A program made the translations under genes and the position numbers. A stretch of DNA of 64,000 bases, from the NCBI GenBank assembly GCA_013396915.1, contig VWZL01005048.1:22524-86523 (forward strand), in the 5' to 3' direction. The notes beneath the pieces are model-generated. The model ran no database searches, was not told the origin of the DNA, and worked only from the letters and a program-made list of their open reading frames with translations. Every line of letters begins with the position of its first letter. The first letter of the stretch is position 1. Shown here piece after piece: positions 37,101 through 49,328 of this stretch. Source of the DNA: Stercorarius parasiticus (Eukaryota > Chordata > Aves > Charadriiformes > Stercorariidae).

Positions 37101-39689
37101 GTAACCCCAGGGGGGCACCCACTGTTGCCCGATCCCTTGCCTCCCTCTCAGGGCCACGGCATTGCTCTCCTCCCGGGAAAAGATCCCCCCAAACCAGCCG
37201 GTTGCTGGCCCCCTGATGCTGCCTGCGCCGGAGGGTGAGGGATGGGGCGAGCCAGGGCAGCAGGACAGCGTGAATTAATTCCTGGTCATCACTTCCCAGG
37301 GTCACACGCTGCTGCTGCTGTTATTCTGGCTGCTTTGGGGCCACTTTTTGCCCCCCTGGGCGCTGTCTTGTGGCATTGGCCCTGCGCACCCTGTGGCCAC
37401 AGAGCCGTGTGGTCCCCCTGGGGGACCAGGGAGAGGTGCTGGCCGTTCACGGGCCGTTTCGGTAGAAACAGGATGAAATTCCATTGGGCTCCGGTTACCC
37501 CCTCTGAGATGACCCCAGAGATAATGGGAATGAAAGGAAAATACTAAAGGCCAGGGCCAGGCTGGGAGCTCCGGGGGCCGGAGCCGGGCTCTCCAGGGAC
37601 CCAGCAGTGGCTTCGTGCTCACTTTGACTATAAATGGTAAAAAGCGGGGCCAGCCGTGACTCACTCGTTCCTGCCGGGCTCCCACGTGGCCGGAGTGGGG
37701 GAGAATCCCACAGATGGGGAACGTGACCCCGAGGCCACTCTCGTCCCTCGTCGGGGCTGAGAACAGCCGTGTCCCTGAGGCTGTCTGACCTCCGGGCGCG
37801 CGTCCTGCTGGGAGGGCTCCTGTGGCCGAGCCAGGCTGCGGCACTGGGGGACTGAAAACAGCATCGGGGCTCCCTTGAGTCCCGCTTTTCAGGTCCCCTC
37901 CAATGAAGTCCCCAGGATGGTCCTAACTGGGCCGTGGGTGGGTTTTATATGGCGTTTATTTCAATCAAGTTTCCACCGCTCCACTGGATAAAGAGCTTCT
38001 GGACAATAGGAAAAAAAATTAGGGGGAAGATGATGCTTTTTTGCACACCAAGCTGGAGGTCTGAGCCACCCCCTGCCAAGGGCTGGGGTCATCACAGCCC
38101 CTCAAGGACTGGCTTTGGTGATGCTCTAGGGAAGATGCCTCCTCCCTCCATGGCCAAGAGCAGGTGTGTTACGAGTTGCCTGTCCTCCAGCCTCAGGGAG
38201 GGGGCTGCCGCATTCGGGGCACCCCAGCGAGCTGATGCAGCAGGGCAGGGACGCTCACCCCATCCCTGGCACAACGCTAAATACAGGCTGGGTTCAGGAG
38301 GGGGACGGAGCGGAGAGGAGAAGGGGCGCAGAGCCAGAAAAACATCATTCTGGGTTACATTTCATCACCATGGCAACTTCTTGGAAACCGTACAGGATGC
38401 GAGCTCCTGAGCACCAAATAAGGGAAGCGGCTGCGGGAAGGATGCTGGCTCCTCGCGGGCGGACGGGCTCCCCAGGTGCATGGAGCCTGGCGGCCGGGTG
38501 GTCTGCCCCAAGCCCCATCCCGCTTCCTACCCTCCTTCCACCCTCTCCACCCCATCGCTCTCGGCCCTGTAGCACCAGAAAAAGTCTCAAATTCACTTTT
38601 GCAAAACCAACCTCCACGTGGGACCGTCTGCCCGATGGATGCTGCCCTGTGTCGGGCACTCACAAGCAACCTGCAAAGGCAGAAGAAGCATCTTTACTCT
38701 GTGTCTCGAATTTTGCCAATGCAGGCAGCTGGCCCAGGGAAGGAGAGAGGATGCTGGGGAGAAAATCAGCACCAAATCCCCCTCTGTGAAATGGCTTCTC
38801 CTGAAGTTGGCTGCTGTTCAGGTTGCTTTCCGTGTGTCGGTGGAGAAAGCCTGATTTCTTTCTAAAGACGGCCACCCGCTAATCTGGCAGCGGATCATGT
38901 CTGAGAGCCACTCAGGGAGGGACGGGCGCCTTTGTGATTTAAAAAAAAACTTAAACCAATGGATATTTCTGCTTTTTCTCATCCCATGTAGTTTTTCCAT
39001 GTCTGTGCTACAGCAGAGGTTGTCTGCAGCCAGGCGCTCCTGGGGCATCAGGGCCATTTTCAGCTCCCCCCATCGTTTTGCATCTTCCCCCTGCAAGATC
39101 ACCAGGGTGGGAGCAATGCAGGCACAGCTGGGAATATCGCTCCAGCTGCAGATTTTTGGACAGGAGTTGTTAGGTGCGGTCCTAGAGGTGTTTTCACCTT
39201 TGCTTTGCAAGCAGGTTGCAGTCTTAGGGGATATGGGGCAGGTTTCTCTTGCAGCTTTTGCTGTGCTCCGGCTGAGCAATGCAGGCAGCGGGAGAGGCTG
39301 GGCTTGCTGCCTTTGCCTTCCTGCTGTGCCTGGGAAATCAAGACAGGATTTGGGGCTGAAATCTGGGATTTGAGGCACTGCCCTCTGTTGCAGGACGGGT
39401 TTGCGCAGGGGCGCGGCAGGCTCGGGTAAGCAGAGCATGCCCAGACATAGTTAATTCAACTGGAGGCCGGTTTTGCCAATTTTGGTATATTCTGCTTTTT
39501 GGAACTGTTTATACCGCTGAGCGGCAAAGAGTTAATTTCTCTGCTTGCTTGTAGACCGCTTTTTGGCCCTCGTATCTCTGTCTAATTAAATACACATCCA
39601 CAAATAATTATACGGGGGTGTGTGTAAGGAATATATAAAAATATGTATCCTGAGCTGGCGATTAGCTTTGAGCTTTCGGATCAATGAAG

Positions 39690-39775
39690 GAGAGAGTGGT
39701 TGAGGTTGGAGGGGCCCTTGGAGATTGTCTGGTCCAACCCCCTGCTCAGCAGCATCCCCTCGAGCAGGATGCCTG
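39690..39775 (-). mobile_element. CR1 LINE 3' end remnant, antisense
   Basis: The words GGTTGAGGTTGGAGGGGCCC and TCTGGTCCAACCCCCTGCTC match the antisense of avian CR1 3' UTRs. Only about 85 bases are recognisable, and the terminal octamer is decayed, so this is an older or more truncated copy than the two upstream. Confidence 0.75.
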
Positions 39776-40129
39776 TGAACTCTGGATCGTTTACCTCCAA
39801 CACCGCATTCCTTTGGAGTGAAATTTCCAAAGGGGATTTTTTTTTTTTAAAATTGAGGTCATTTGCTGCTTGTTGTGGCTGCGCATGGAGCCAGGACCCA
39901 CTCCCTGGGAGATCCCCTGGCGCAGCCCTGTGAATGCAGATTTGGAGGTGCAGGGCTAAAACCCGTCGGTGGCTCTGCTGACGTGGGAGGGGGACAGAGG
40001 GGATGCTCTTCACAGCCCATGTCCCAACCCATGGCTGCTGGCTCCGACACTCCTGGATTCCCCCTGCTCCAGGGAAAGGGAACAAGCAGCCAGGAAACTT
40101 CCCACAATCCAGAGACTTTGGAGGGGAGT

Positions 40130-40600
40130 TAATTGTCATTGATTTATTGGTGGCTTTAAGGAAAATAATCTGCTAATGCAGAAGCTTAATACGACAACAG
40201 CAAAACATCTGCTAGCGAACAAAGCCAAACCCTAAACGAGTTGTGGGAGCTGCTGCCTCTTCTGGGGCGTGCGTTGAACCTGGGCTGCCCGGGCGGGCTG
40301 CGGCCACCAAAATGGCATCGCCATCTGATGGGCTCCAGAGCCCCTCATTAGCTAGAGAAGCATTTAAGATGATGGGTATTGTTTTAAAATGGCATAAAGC
40401 TCAATGCGTTGTTGTATTCCCTTTTTAAGACAAGCAGCCTGTTAGGTAGACGAAGCACCCGGGAGGAAGACAGCGCTGGTTGGGTTTTATTCTTTTTATC
40501 AGTGGCCCAAAGCAAACCAGATGTGACAGACAACATGGCTGCTAGTGGCAGGGAATTAATTTTCTCCTCCATCCCGTGTCTTTTAGCTTGGTTTCTTTTT
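40130..40600. other. Candidate conserved non-coding element
   Basis: About 470 bases of AT-balanced, non-repetitive sequence stand out from the GC-rich intron. The segment holds three ATGGC-type words in AAAATGGC or ACATGGC context (near 40309, 40386 and 40533), which resemble YY1 cores. No ORF of note is present. Conservation is inferred from texture only. Confidence 0.3.
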
Positions 40601-41586
40601 TTTTTTTTTTAAACGTTAGTTATAACACTGAGAAAATTCAGTCCTGGCAGATGGGACCCGGGAGAGAAGCCTGATGTTGGTCTGTATTTGTGAAAGGCAG
40701 CGGCTGCCCGTGAGCCAGCCCACAGAGGGAAGGACTGGGGATGCGCAGAAGGACCGGGGACATGCAGAGGGAAATGGGGGATGCTGTGTTTATTGGCATC
40801 AGTTAGAGAGGGTGCGCTGTCACCCCAAACTGGGTGTTGGCGCAGGTGAGGGGAGCGTTTCCAGGTTCACCGTGAGTCAGGACTCAACAGACCTGTTTCT
40901 CTGCGGGTCTGCGGCGTTGCATGTGAATTCGGGTGCAGAGCCCCACGTGTGCACTGGGCAGCTTTTGGGAAGAGCTGATGTGCTGGAATGTAAGTGGAGC
41001 CACACGGGACCCTGAATGCCAGGGAAGGGCCGGGGCTTTGCCCTGCTCAGGGCTGAGCTGTGCGAGCTCAAAGTGAGCTTTTCCCAAAGAGTCACTTGTC
41101 GGTGGCCGCAGCGTCCTGCGCGCCATGCTGGGAGGGGCAGTTCCTATCCGAAAACAAAGCCAGCGAGCCCCTCCGCTGCCGCAGCACCCGGCCAAAGGTC
41201 TCCTTCATTTGTCGGCTCGCCTTTGCTCTGGATCTTTTCCCAGCTGGATGTGTGGGGAGGTGCAGCTGGTTTTGGGAGCCCTCCCCAGGGAGGGACGGCG
41301 AGGGATGTCTCCTCTCTCGCTGCAAGAGCAGCAATGGTCCATTTGGCCGAGGAAGTCCTGACCAATCCCCACCACCGTGCTGCCCTGGGGCAGGGTTTCC
41401 ACCTGTGAGCTTGTCCCCCTGGGAATGTGGCAGGGGCACATGGCTGAGCATCCCCATCCCCTTCATGGCACGTGTCGTAGGTAGCACCGTGTGGGACCCA
41501 CACCTCCGGGGACAGCCCGATGGGGACCCTGGGTGCGGAGCTGGGACAAACCCCTCTAAACCCGCTGTCTTCTCCGTTCTCTTTAG

Positions 41587-41797
41587 GAGCCCGGTCCTGC
41601 TAAGATGGCCGTGACCAGCAGCAACATCCCCAGTGCGGAGAAGGTCCCTGCCACCAAGTCCACGCTTTGGCAGGAAGAAATGAGGGGCAAAGACCAAACG
41701 GACGGAGGCAGCGGCATCAGCCCGGCACAGAGCCCGGTGCAAGGCCAGGCCGGGGCTGCCAGCTCCCTCAAGGATCCTGTGCTGGACAGCAAGGAAG
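41587..41797 (+). CDS. MPRIP: MPRIP exon: Ser/Pro-rich linker
   Basis: Residues 128-197 plus one base of residue 198, starting EPGPAKMAVTSSNIPSAE and including KSTLWQEEM and ISPAQSPVQGQ. It encodes a low-complexity, probably disordered linker between the PH domains, with several SP sites that could be phosphorylated. The human protein, as I recall it, has a long serine run after VTS; here it is just SSN. The acceptor is CTTTAG|GAG and the donor GAAG|GTGAGG. The exon is 211 nt and ends in phase 1. Confidence 0.95.
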
Positions 41798-42788
41798 GTG
41801 AGGGACAGGGGTGCCAGCACTGGTGTGATGCTGCGGTGACTCGGTTCATGCAACTGACCTGGCAAAAAAACACCGTACAGGGAAAAGTTTTCCATGGGTT
41901 CGGTTGACCCAGCAAGGCGGGGGAGGCAGACCTCTTCCCTGCTCTGCGGGGACTGGAGGGAGGCATTACGGGATGAAGTTCAGGAAGGAAAGAATTTCCA
42001 TCACATGCTGGAAAATCACAGCATGGGGCCAAGTCCTGCCCTGGCAGGGAGCTGTTGCCCTTGTGCTGGGGGCAAAATGAGGGGGAAAATGCCTTTTTTA
42101 ACCCTTCCACATCCCTGCCTTGGGCACCCGGAGGACGCGGGGCCACGCTGCGCTCAGCCCGCCTGTCGGGGCTGCCAGGCCCTGAGCACCGCTTCCTCCT
42201 CCGTCCCCTGCATCAGTGCCCTGTTTACATTTGGTCTCCCTGATGAGTCCCTGGAAGGCGCCGTGGCCACAGCATTGTTCTCCCTGGAACAATATGGACT
42301 GGGGACTCTTCCTGCCAGGGCCGTGGACAGGTCCCGCTCACTGCGGCCATTTCCTTTATCTGCCCGCTCGGATAGGGGATGCTTCCCACCCAGTCCTGGC
42401 TGCCAGGAGCGAGGTGTCCATCACCTTGTGCCCATGGAGGTGTGGTCGATGCCGGGCTGGGAAGGAAAGGGATGGAAAGGGGTGCAGAGCAGTGACTGCA
42501 GCCGTCCATTTCTTGGTTTGAAGGTTTAGGTCTTTCATCCGTGCAACCCCAACCCAAGGGTTGGACCAGCATGCCCTGTTCCCTGCAGACCATTCCACCA
42601 TCCCCATTGGCATGAAGGGCGGTCAGGGCGGAAAAGGCAAGGGTACAAGAGATGGCACAGCGTGGGGCTGGGGCCCAGATTGTCTCTGCTCTCGTTTTCT
42701 GCCGCTGTCCTGGGTGGAGTCAGGGTATGTTTTGTTAAAAGCAGAGCTTGGACTTGAAACCAAACGTGGTGACTTCTCTGTCCTTTAG
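41798..42788 (+). other. Intron in linker region
   Basis: A 991-base intron in which I see no exon or repeat family. It ends in GTCCTTTAG|AC. Confidence 0.75.
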
Positions 42789-42948
42789 ACGAGAGCTCCA
42801 TGAACGGAGACCGGATAGACTGTGGGCGGAAGACGCGTGTGGAGAGCGGGTACTTTTCCTTGGAGAAGACCAAACAAGACTCCAAGCTGGAAGAGCAGCA
42901 GCTGCCGCCCCCGCCGAGCCCGCCCAGCCCCAGCACCCCGAACAACAG
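42789..42948 (+). CDS. MPRIP: MPRIP exon: linker, short form (proximal donor)
   Basis: It completes residue 198 and encodes to residue 250 plus two bases of 251: DESSMNGDRIDCGRK, VESGYFSLEKTKQD, then a proline-rich stretch LPPPPSPPSPSTPNN. The acceptor is CTTTAG|AC. The proximal donor is CAG|GTACAG after AACAACAG. Joined to the exon at 49,329 it gives ...TPNNR-RSQVIEKF, the form matching the usual mammalian protein (TPNHRRSQVIEKF). The exon is 160 nt and ends in phase 2. The frame stays open past this donor; see the next entry. Confidence 0.95.
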
Positions 42949-43305
42949 GTACAGTTATCCCAAATCGCCCTCGCAGGAGCATGCCCAGCCCTTTCCTTCC
43001 CCAGGTACCCGATCAGGCGACCGAATGATTCACAGCTTCTCTCTGAACTCCTTGGACTCGAAGAGCAGTTGCCCCATGCACAAGGACTCCAGCAGCAGAG
43101 ATGTAGGAAGGGGAGCTGAAAAATCGGGGCGTCCCCTTTCTTTTAAAGCCAGCCGGCAATACACCACCCTGGCCGACGTTCCCAAGGCCATTAGGATCAG
43201 TAATCGTGAGGCCTTCCAGGTGGAGAGGAAGCGGCTAGAGCGGAGAACCCGGGCCCGTAGCCCTGGGAGAGAAGAAGTGGCCCGGCTCTTTGGCAATGAG
43301 AGAAG
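42949..43305 (+). CDS. MPRIP: MPRIP exon extension via distal donor (119 in-frame residues)
   Basis: The open frame continues 357 nt beyond the proximal donor to a second donor, AAG|GTAAGG, which fits the 5' splice-site consensus better than the first. The length is a multiple of three, and both donors leave the same AG for the split arginine codon, so each joins the exon at 49,329 in frame. The extension is Ser-rich at first (MIHSFSLNSLDSKSSC), then reads YTTLADVPKAIRIS and ends in a highly basic helical-looking segment (VERKRLERRTRARSPGR). If the intron were simply retained, the frame would stop at TAA at the distal donor. I read it as a genuine alternative coding segment whose domain function is unknown. 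Confidence 0.75.
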
Positions 43306-43619
43306 GTAAGGGATGAGTGGCTAATCTCCTCCTTGCATGCTTGCCACAGCAGTGAGACTGCGTCCCTGCCACAGCCCTGGACAGAGCAGGCACTATTTGC
43401 AGGGTGAAGCCCCTTTGTATTGCAGTTGTCCTGGGTTTAGGGATGCCCATCCACACTGACCAGGCAATGGGATGTCCTCAGTAGTGCCAGCGGGCTGGTG
43501 TCACCCTGCCTGGCTGCTCTGGGGACAGCTGGCTGAGGTGGGTGGTGTTCGGTGGCCGTATTGGCAAGGAAGCCCACCCTCCCCGTCCCCTCCCCGGCAC
43601 GGCACACGCTGGCAGCTGG

Positions 43620-43725
43620 CACCATTAATTAGGTTAGCTCTCTAAATGGTGTTAGTGCCGGGCGCGTTACGCAACTGCCTAATGAGCTGAGAGAGGTTTC
43701 AAAATGTCACGGCATTAATCTGGGA
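43620..43725. other. Candidate conserved non-coding patch
   Basis: About 100 bases of AT-balanced sequence are framed by GC-rich DNA and carry ATTAATTAG (homeodomain-like) and TTACGCAAC (C/EBP-like) motifs. Regulatory function is inferred only from motif content. Confidence 0.25.
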
Positions 43726-46700
43726 GAGGAGAGGCGGGTGCAGCGCCGAGGCAGGGCGCAGCGGGCTGCAAAACAGCTTAGTGCGGAGGAGGACGGGGAG
43801 GGTGTCCGCACGCCCACGCGCGCCGTGCACCGGCGTGCCTGCTGCTCTCCGGGCGAGGCCAAGGATGGGCTAGACTTGCCCTGGGAGAGACGCATTTGTG
43901 CAGCGAGGGCAGCAGAGCAAACCGGGAGACAAGCCCCGGGCGAGAGGGCCGCCTGCCAGTCTGATTTTCTTGCCCTGGTTTTCCTCCGGGCATGTTCTCT
44001 CTCGCACGGTTTCAGCAAGAGCTTCTTCTCCATTTCTTCCCAGCCCCTAAAGGACTGTTTTCCAGCCTGGCTTCTGAGAGCTGGGAGCGGGGCTGGGAAG
44101 CACGGTGCAACTTCGTGCCGGTGCTGCCGGTTGGCAGGAGGATCCCAAACCCAGCCCGGCTCTAGCAGTGTGAACAGCGAGTGCTGGACTGGGAATAAAG
44201 GAGAAGAGCATGGGTTTGGCTTTCTCTGCCTTGGGAACTGGGTATTCCCTAGGATGGAGGAGAAGGATGCCACACGGGTCCCTTGGCTACCCTGGCTGGG
44301 GACGGGGCTGAGGAAGGGCTGGTGGTGGCTGGTGTGCAGGCTGAACTGGTGCAGTGTTGTTGGCTCAGGTGTGGGTGAGATTGTGTCCCTGCTGGGTTTT
44401 CTTGCACGGGGCGCCTTGGCCAGTGCCTGCCCCAGCATGAGAGGACAGCATGTTCCTCTGGTGCCGACAGTCCCTTGCTCCAGCCCCGCGGGTATCCTGC
44501 AGCACTGGGATCTAGCACGGAGCTGGGATGTGCCAGCCAAGGACAGGGAGGAGCAGATTTACAGGCAGATAACAGGGCCCAGGAGAGGATGCTGCTGCCA
44601 GAGACTGTCCTTTTTTCATGTCAGCCCCACTCAATGCCTGCTGGCGGATGCCTTTTCCCAGGGAAAGTCTGTTTTTCCCAGCCCAGCTGGGCTTCTGGGG
44701 CTGTTAACAGGTTTTTATTGCTTTATCAGTATTGGCAAAAATTCCCCTGTGTCAGCCCAGGGCCTTTATCAGAGCAGGACGGGTGTAGGGAGAGGAGCGA
44801 GCGCTGCACCAGGCATCGGCGTCTTGCTGCCCATAGGGGTGAGCCTGGTCCAGCATTTGGGAGGGGGGTAATGGCAGAGAATAGGGCGAGGGGTCCCCAT
44901 CTGCTGGAGAGTTTGGCTGGGGATCGCAGCCCGCGGCGCTGGAGGAGTGTGCTGTGAGCAGGGACAAGCGGTGTTTAGGGATGGGGACGTTTGTTTTCTC
45001 CTCCAGTAACCTGGGAATTGGCCCATACGGGTGGCATGGGTGGACAGACCGTGTGTCCCGGAGCTTGGGTATACTCAGCAGGGCACGGAGAGACAATCCC
45101 GCGTCGCACCAGAGAATTAACATTCGCCAGCACCCTGCTCAGCTTGGCTTGGCTGCTTTTTAAATTTGAGTTTACTTCGTCCACATATCCCTCTCATTTT
45201 TCTCCTCCAAGCTCAGGCTGTGCTGTTTGAGGTTGGGCAAATACAATAACTCACTTCTGTGCTGCGGGGTCAGCTTTTTCCCCCAGGTTTAACACCATTT
45301 CTAATAATCCTTCTCAGTAACCCACTAACACGTGTGGGAACGCTTGCCTGAAATCGCTTGCCTACATGCCAACCCCATAGCCGCCAGCCGGGCATCGTTC
45401 AGATCGGCCTTTCATCTCTCAGTGCAGCCAGGTGAACTTGCTCTGATTCTGTTGGTATTTTCAGCTCTTCTTCCCGTTTCCCGTTTACCCACCGTAAATC
45501 AGTGTGAGTGTCAGAGCTATGGATGAAAAAGAATTATTTTAGGTACCCAGTGCTGCATTCTGAGTGACACACCTCTAGGCTTAGCTCCAGATAAAGCTGT
45601 TTTTCAGGCTCCTTGTCCTGTTTCCTTATAGTAAGAGATATTACATGACTTATGTCCAGGGCTGTGCTGGAAATTTTCCATGTTGACCATTTATACCTGA
45701 CGCTAACTCCACGCCCTATGCCGCCGTCTGAGCTCACAGCTGCTCAGAAACATGAATCAGAAAAAAAAAGAGATAATCTCCATGATTTTGGCGGAGCGGC
45801 GGAGTGCGAGTTCCCTCTGCTGGCACACGCGGCCGGCACCGTGCTGCCGGCACTGCTCAGGGGACCCCCAGTGGGCTGGGGGAGGGGGTCTGTGTCTGGA
45901 GAGGTCGAGCCAAGCCTCCGGTCTCCCGTGTCAGACCCATCCCTAGGGCAAAAGAGCAGGAGCAGCTCTTTGGAAACCCCATGGATAAATCTTGAAGCCT
46001 GCATTGCATGCAAAATCACAGCGGGGAGGGCTGCAGGGACAACCGCGGATGCTGGTCTCCATATCCCAGCGGGGCTCTGCAGCTGCGGGGATAAATCCTG
46101 GCACATCTCAAGAAGGTGTCAGCAGCTTTGGGAAGGAGACCACCATTGGGTGGGGAGTCCTTGGGGTGCAGAGCCTCGGAGCCCCTTCCTCCGGCTGTGC
46201 GGCTGCGGGTCTATGGGTCTCACTCGCCTCCTGCTGCTCCCTGGGGAACACTGGGAATTCTGGTTGGCAAACTTGGCTTTTCTTGCACACTTCCAGGGCT
46301 GCAGCCTCTAAACCCACGGCTTTCCTGGTTGACCCCGCATTCTGCTCACACTGGCAAGAGTCCGCCGTGGCGTCTGCCGGATCTGCTGTAGGAGCGTGGT
46401 CAGGGGGCTGAGGAGTATTTCTAGCCTCAATAAATAGCAGACGTGCCTGAAATTGCTTAAAAAACTTTTCTTTCTCAAATTCCTTCTCTGGAGCTTCTTG
46501 AGATGTAAGGCTCTGCTCTGAATGCTGCTTCTACCCCTAGAGAGGAGTGCCTGCTCTCCCAAGTATAGTTGGTTTTTTTCCTTGTATAACTATCCTCTTC
46601 TGTTTTTGTGGACCTTTTGGGGAAATTCCTCTTCCTTTTCCTGACACTCGCTGTCTTTCTTGCTGCTAAATAATGAATGAATCCAATAAAAACAAGCCCT

Positions 46701-47409
46701 TTCTTCCAATCAAAGAAAATCACTTTAATGATAGCTTATGCTGGTCTTTAGAGCTTTCCTTCCCACTGCACACACCCCTCCACCTAACAGCCGAGGTCTG
46801 CAGCTCGGGTTTAGTGGCCTGGAAAAGATTAACAGCCTGCATGGCCGAGGAACTCCTTGGGACAAGCTTTGTAGTTGAGAAAGCACTAAATGGCACCGCA
46901 GCTTTTAAAACGCTTCTTGGAACCTGTCTGCAGCCTTGTTTTGTCAGCGCGGAGCTGCTGGTCAGAGGGAGCAGCCGCGGTGGGGAGGGGAGGAGAGCTC
47001 GTCCCCTCCCCACCCCCCCAGGATCTCTAGCAGTAACCTCTCTGAAATGTTGAGCTAATGGGAAAAAAAAAAAACAAACCACGATTCTTTCCTGTAATCC
47101 GGATGATATTAACCCTTGGGGCTGTGATTTGGTTGCAGTGATTTACTTTTCTCCTCCCTTTTTCAATGACGAATTACTGGAACGATTTTGATTTTGTTTT
47201 GTATGTAGATGCAGATATATAATTTCCTCTTCTGTTCATTCATTTTCCAGCCTTGTTTTCTTCCAGGTCTTGTTGCTCTCCACCTTCTCCTGCTGTGTTG
47301 CTGTGTGACGTGTCCGCCTTTACTTCGCCTGCTTCGCTACCATCTCATCTCAATCTCAAGCCGTAGAACAACCTGGTGGTGCAGCCCCTTTCATGAGAAA
47401 TCAACCTGC

Positions 47410-47463
47410 TTTTGATTTTGTTTTATGTTTTTTTGGTTGGGTTTTTTGGTTGGTTTTTTTTTT
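47410..47463 (+). repeat. T/G-rich low-complexity tract
   Basis: Runs of T are interspersed with GG, giving an irregular TTTGGTTG-type repeat. Intronic low complexity. Confidence 0.7.
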
Positions 47464-49328
47464 CCCTCCTGATTTGTTTTAATTCAGGCCTTCACCTAAT
47501 AGGGCACAGACAATGTTAATTCATGGACCTCTTACTCCCTCCTGAACTGAGACTCAGAGAAGGCTGGGCCAGTGTAAAAAGGGTTAAAAAATCGTGACTC
47601 CAAACTCCAAAACGGTTTCCTGTCTGTCGGTGAATGGAGGATGTGGATTTATGCTCCGCAGGCTGGTTTGTGTGACTGGACATCTCGTGAGCAGAACATC
47701 CCAGGGGGATTGGGAGCTCTGCGTGAGCCCGGGATCTGCCTGCTCCCAGTCTGCAAACTGGGAGGTAGCAGATGTCCCGTAAAAACATCAGAGACATTTG
47801 AATTTTACAAAGCAAAGTCCTCCCCATCAATTTTGTCCCTTCTTCTTTGGTTGCGGGCTTCAGCGCCCGGTCTTGGCAGCCTGGCTCTGAGCAGCAGTGG
47901 GGGGGTCCCACCCCGCCGGGGGACGTGATGTGCTCAGACTGTTCGTCTCATTTACGGAATTTGGTGCAAATGTTGGTTGAAAACTGAACATCTCATGGTT
48001 TTTTTGAGTCCTTAACCTGCTGTTCCTTTTTGTGGGAAGTGTTAAAAATGTTTTCTTTTGGATAACCTGTTTCCCTCATGTGGTTGCCATTGTGATTTTC
48101 ATGCACATTAGAGGTTCACACGGAGCAAGCAGCCCTGAGTTTAGATGTGGCGTGGGTCCAAATTTTATGTCAAGAACCCACCCAGATTGAGCTTTTTGGG
48201 GAAAAGCTCGAAATTGAGCTTTAAACCTCACAGCTTGGAGCTTAGCTGGCGTGTGTTGGTAGTGGGTTATTGCTTCACATTCCCAGGTTTTGGTTAAAGA
48301 CCTGAGGTTGATACTTGCCCGAACCCCCGGGCATGCAAACTTAGACACCAGCAGGTCCTTTGAAAATTCCAGTATTTCCTCTCCTGTGGGTCAGCGAGCA
48401 GCTTTTCATGCTGAAACGGCGCTTTTAATTCCACCTGCAAAGGCCTGTTGTTTGCTCGTTCTTAGGGAACATCCCATTTGGGTTTGGTCCGGGGTTGGCT
48501 CCTGCTCCATCCACATTTCTTCATAGTTCTCCTCTGTCCTTGGAGACGTGTGTGCCACGGTGCGATGGGCCACCGGCGTGGTGTCTGAGAGCCCAAGTTG
48601 TGCTCCCTGCTGTCCATACCGGATTTGCAGACCAGTTTGAGAGGAGGGTAGAGCCCCGGGGTTTTGCCGGGGATCCCTGCAGTGCCTGCACAGGGTGCTC
48701 CTCATCTCCTCCTGCCTCTTCAGCTAATGCACCCTGCGAGCCAGACCCGTTGTCTGGAGGCACCCACGGACACTCCTCACGCAGTACAATCCTGGGGACG
48801 TTACCCTTGTGGGGCTGAGTTTTTGCAGGGTATCTGTTGCTGAGAACACGTAGGCTGACCTGGAGGTACCCGTTACCTCCACACCCCAGCTTGGTCTGAT
48901 GTATCTCTGCTCTGTGGCCCGGGGGGCCGTCGATGGCTGCAGTGCTAGAGAGTAAAGATAAACCTTAAGCCAAAGCTGCTCAATAATCCCTGCTTCTCAA
49001 AGGGCTGTCAAGTTTACAAGTAAACAGATATTGCTGGTTTTGCAAGGGTTTTCTAGATATTTAGGAAGATATTCTTTGTGGAGCTGAGTAGCGTGAGGTT
49101 TTTCCCCACTTTGGCTGCAGGTAAAGTGGTGCGTGTCAGACCGGGGCGTTTTGCCCTGGATTTGTGCCCACTAGAGCTTGCAGAGAAACAGGGACCAAAA
49201 GCCCGGTGTGCATGAACGCTGTGTCGAGCAATTCTGCAGCCTTAAATTTGTGGGAATGTACAGCTCAGCGCAGTTGCTGTTCCTGTGTTTAAACCGGCTC
49301 TGGTTTCCCCTTTCTCTCTGTTTTCCAG

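Larger units (their letters stand above)
37101..41586 (+). other. Intron after first PH domain
   Basis: No exon was recognised. It contains a truncated antisense CR1 near 39690 and, about 40130-40600, a long stretch of non-repetitive, AT-balanced sequence that looks like a conserved non-coding element. It ends in CTCTTTAG|GAG. Confidence 0.6.
43306..49328 (+). other. Long intron in linker region
   Basis: No exon was recognised in 6 kb. A GC-rich CpG patch lies at about 43730-43870. An AT-balanced patch at about 43620-43720 includes TTACGCAAC, a good C/EBP-type site, and CATTAATTAGG. Another AT-balanced patch lies about 46420-46960, and a T/G-rich low-complexity tract at about 47410-47463. 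It ends in TTTTCCAG|A. Confidence 0.6.

Noticed and set aside
43738..44871. 377-codon plus-strand open frame starting in a CpG-rich patch.
   Set aside because: No domain, no splice structure that fits the gene, and composition typical of GC-rich intron; the translated sequence is Cys/Trp/Gly-rich nonsense-like.
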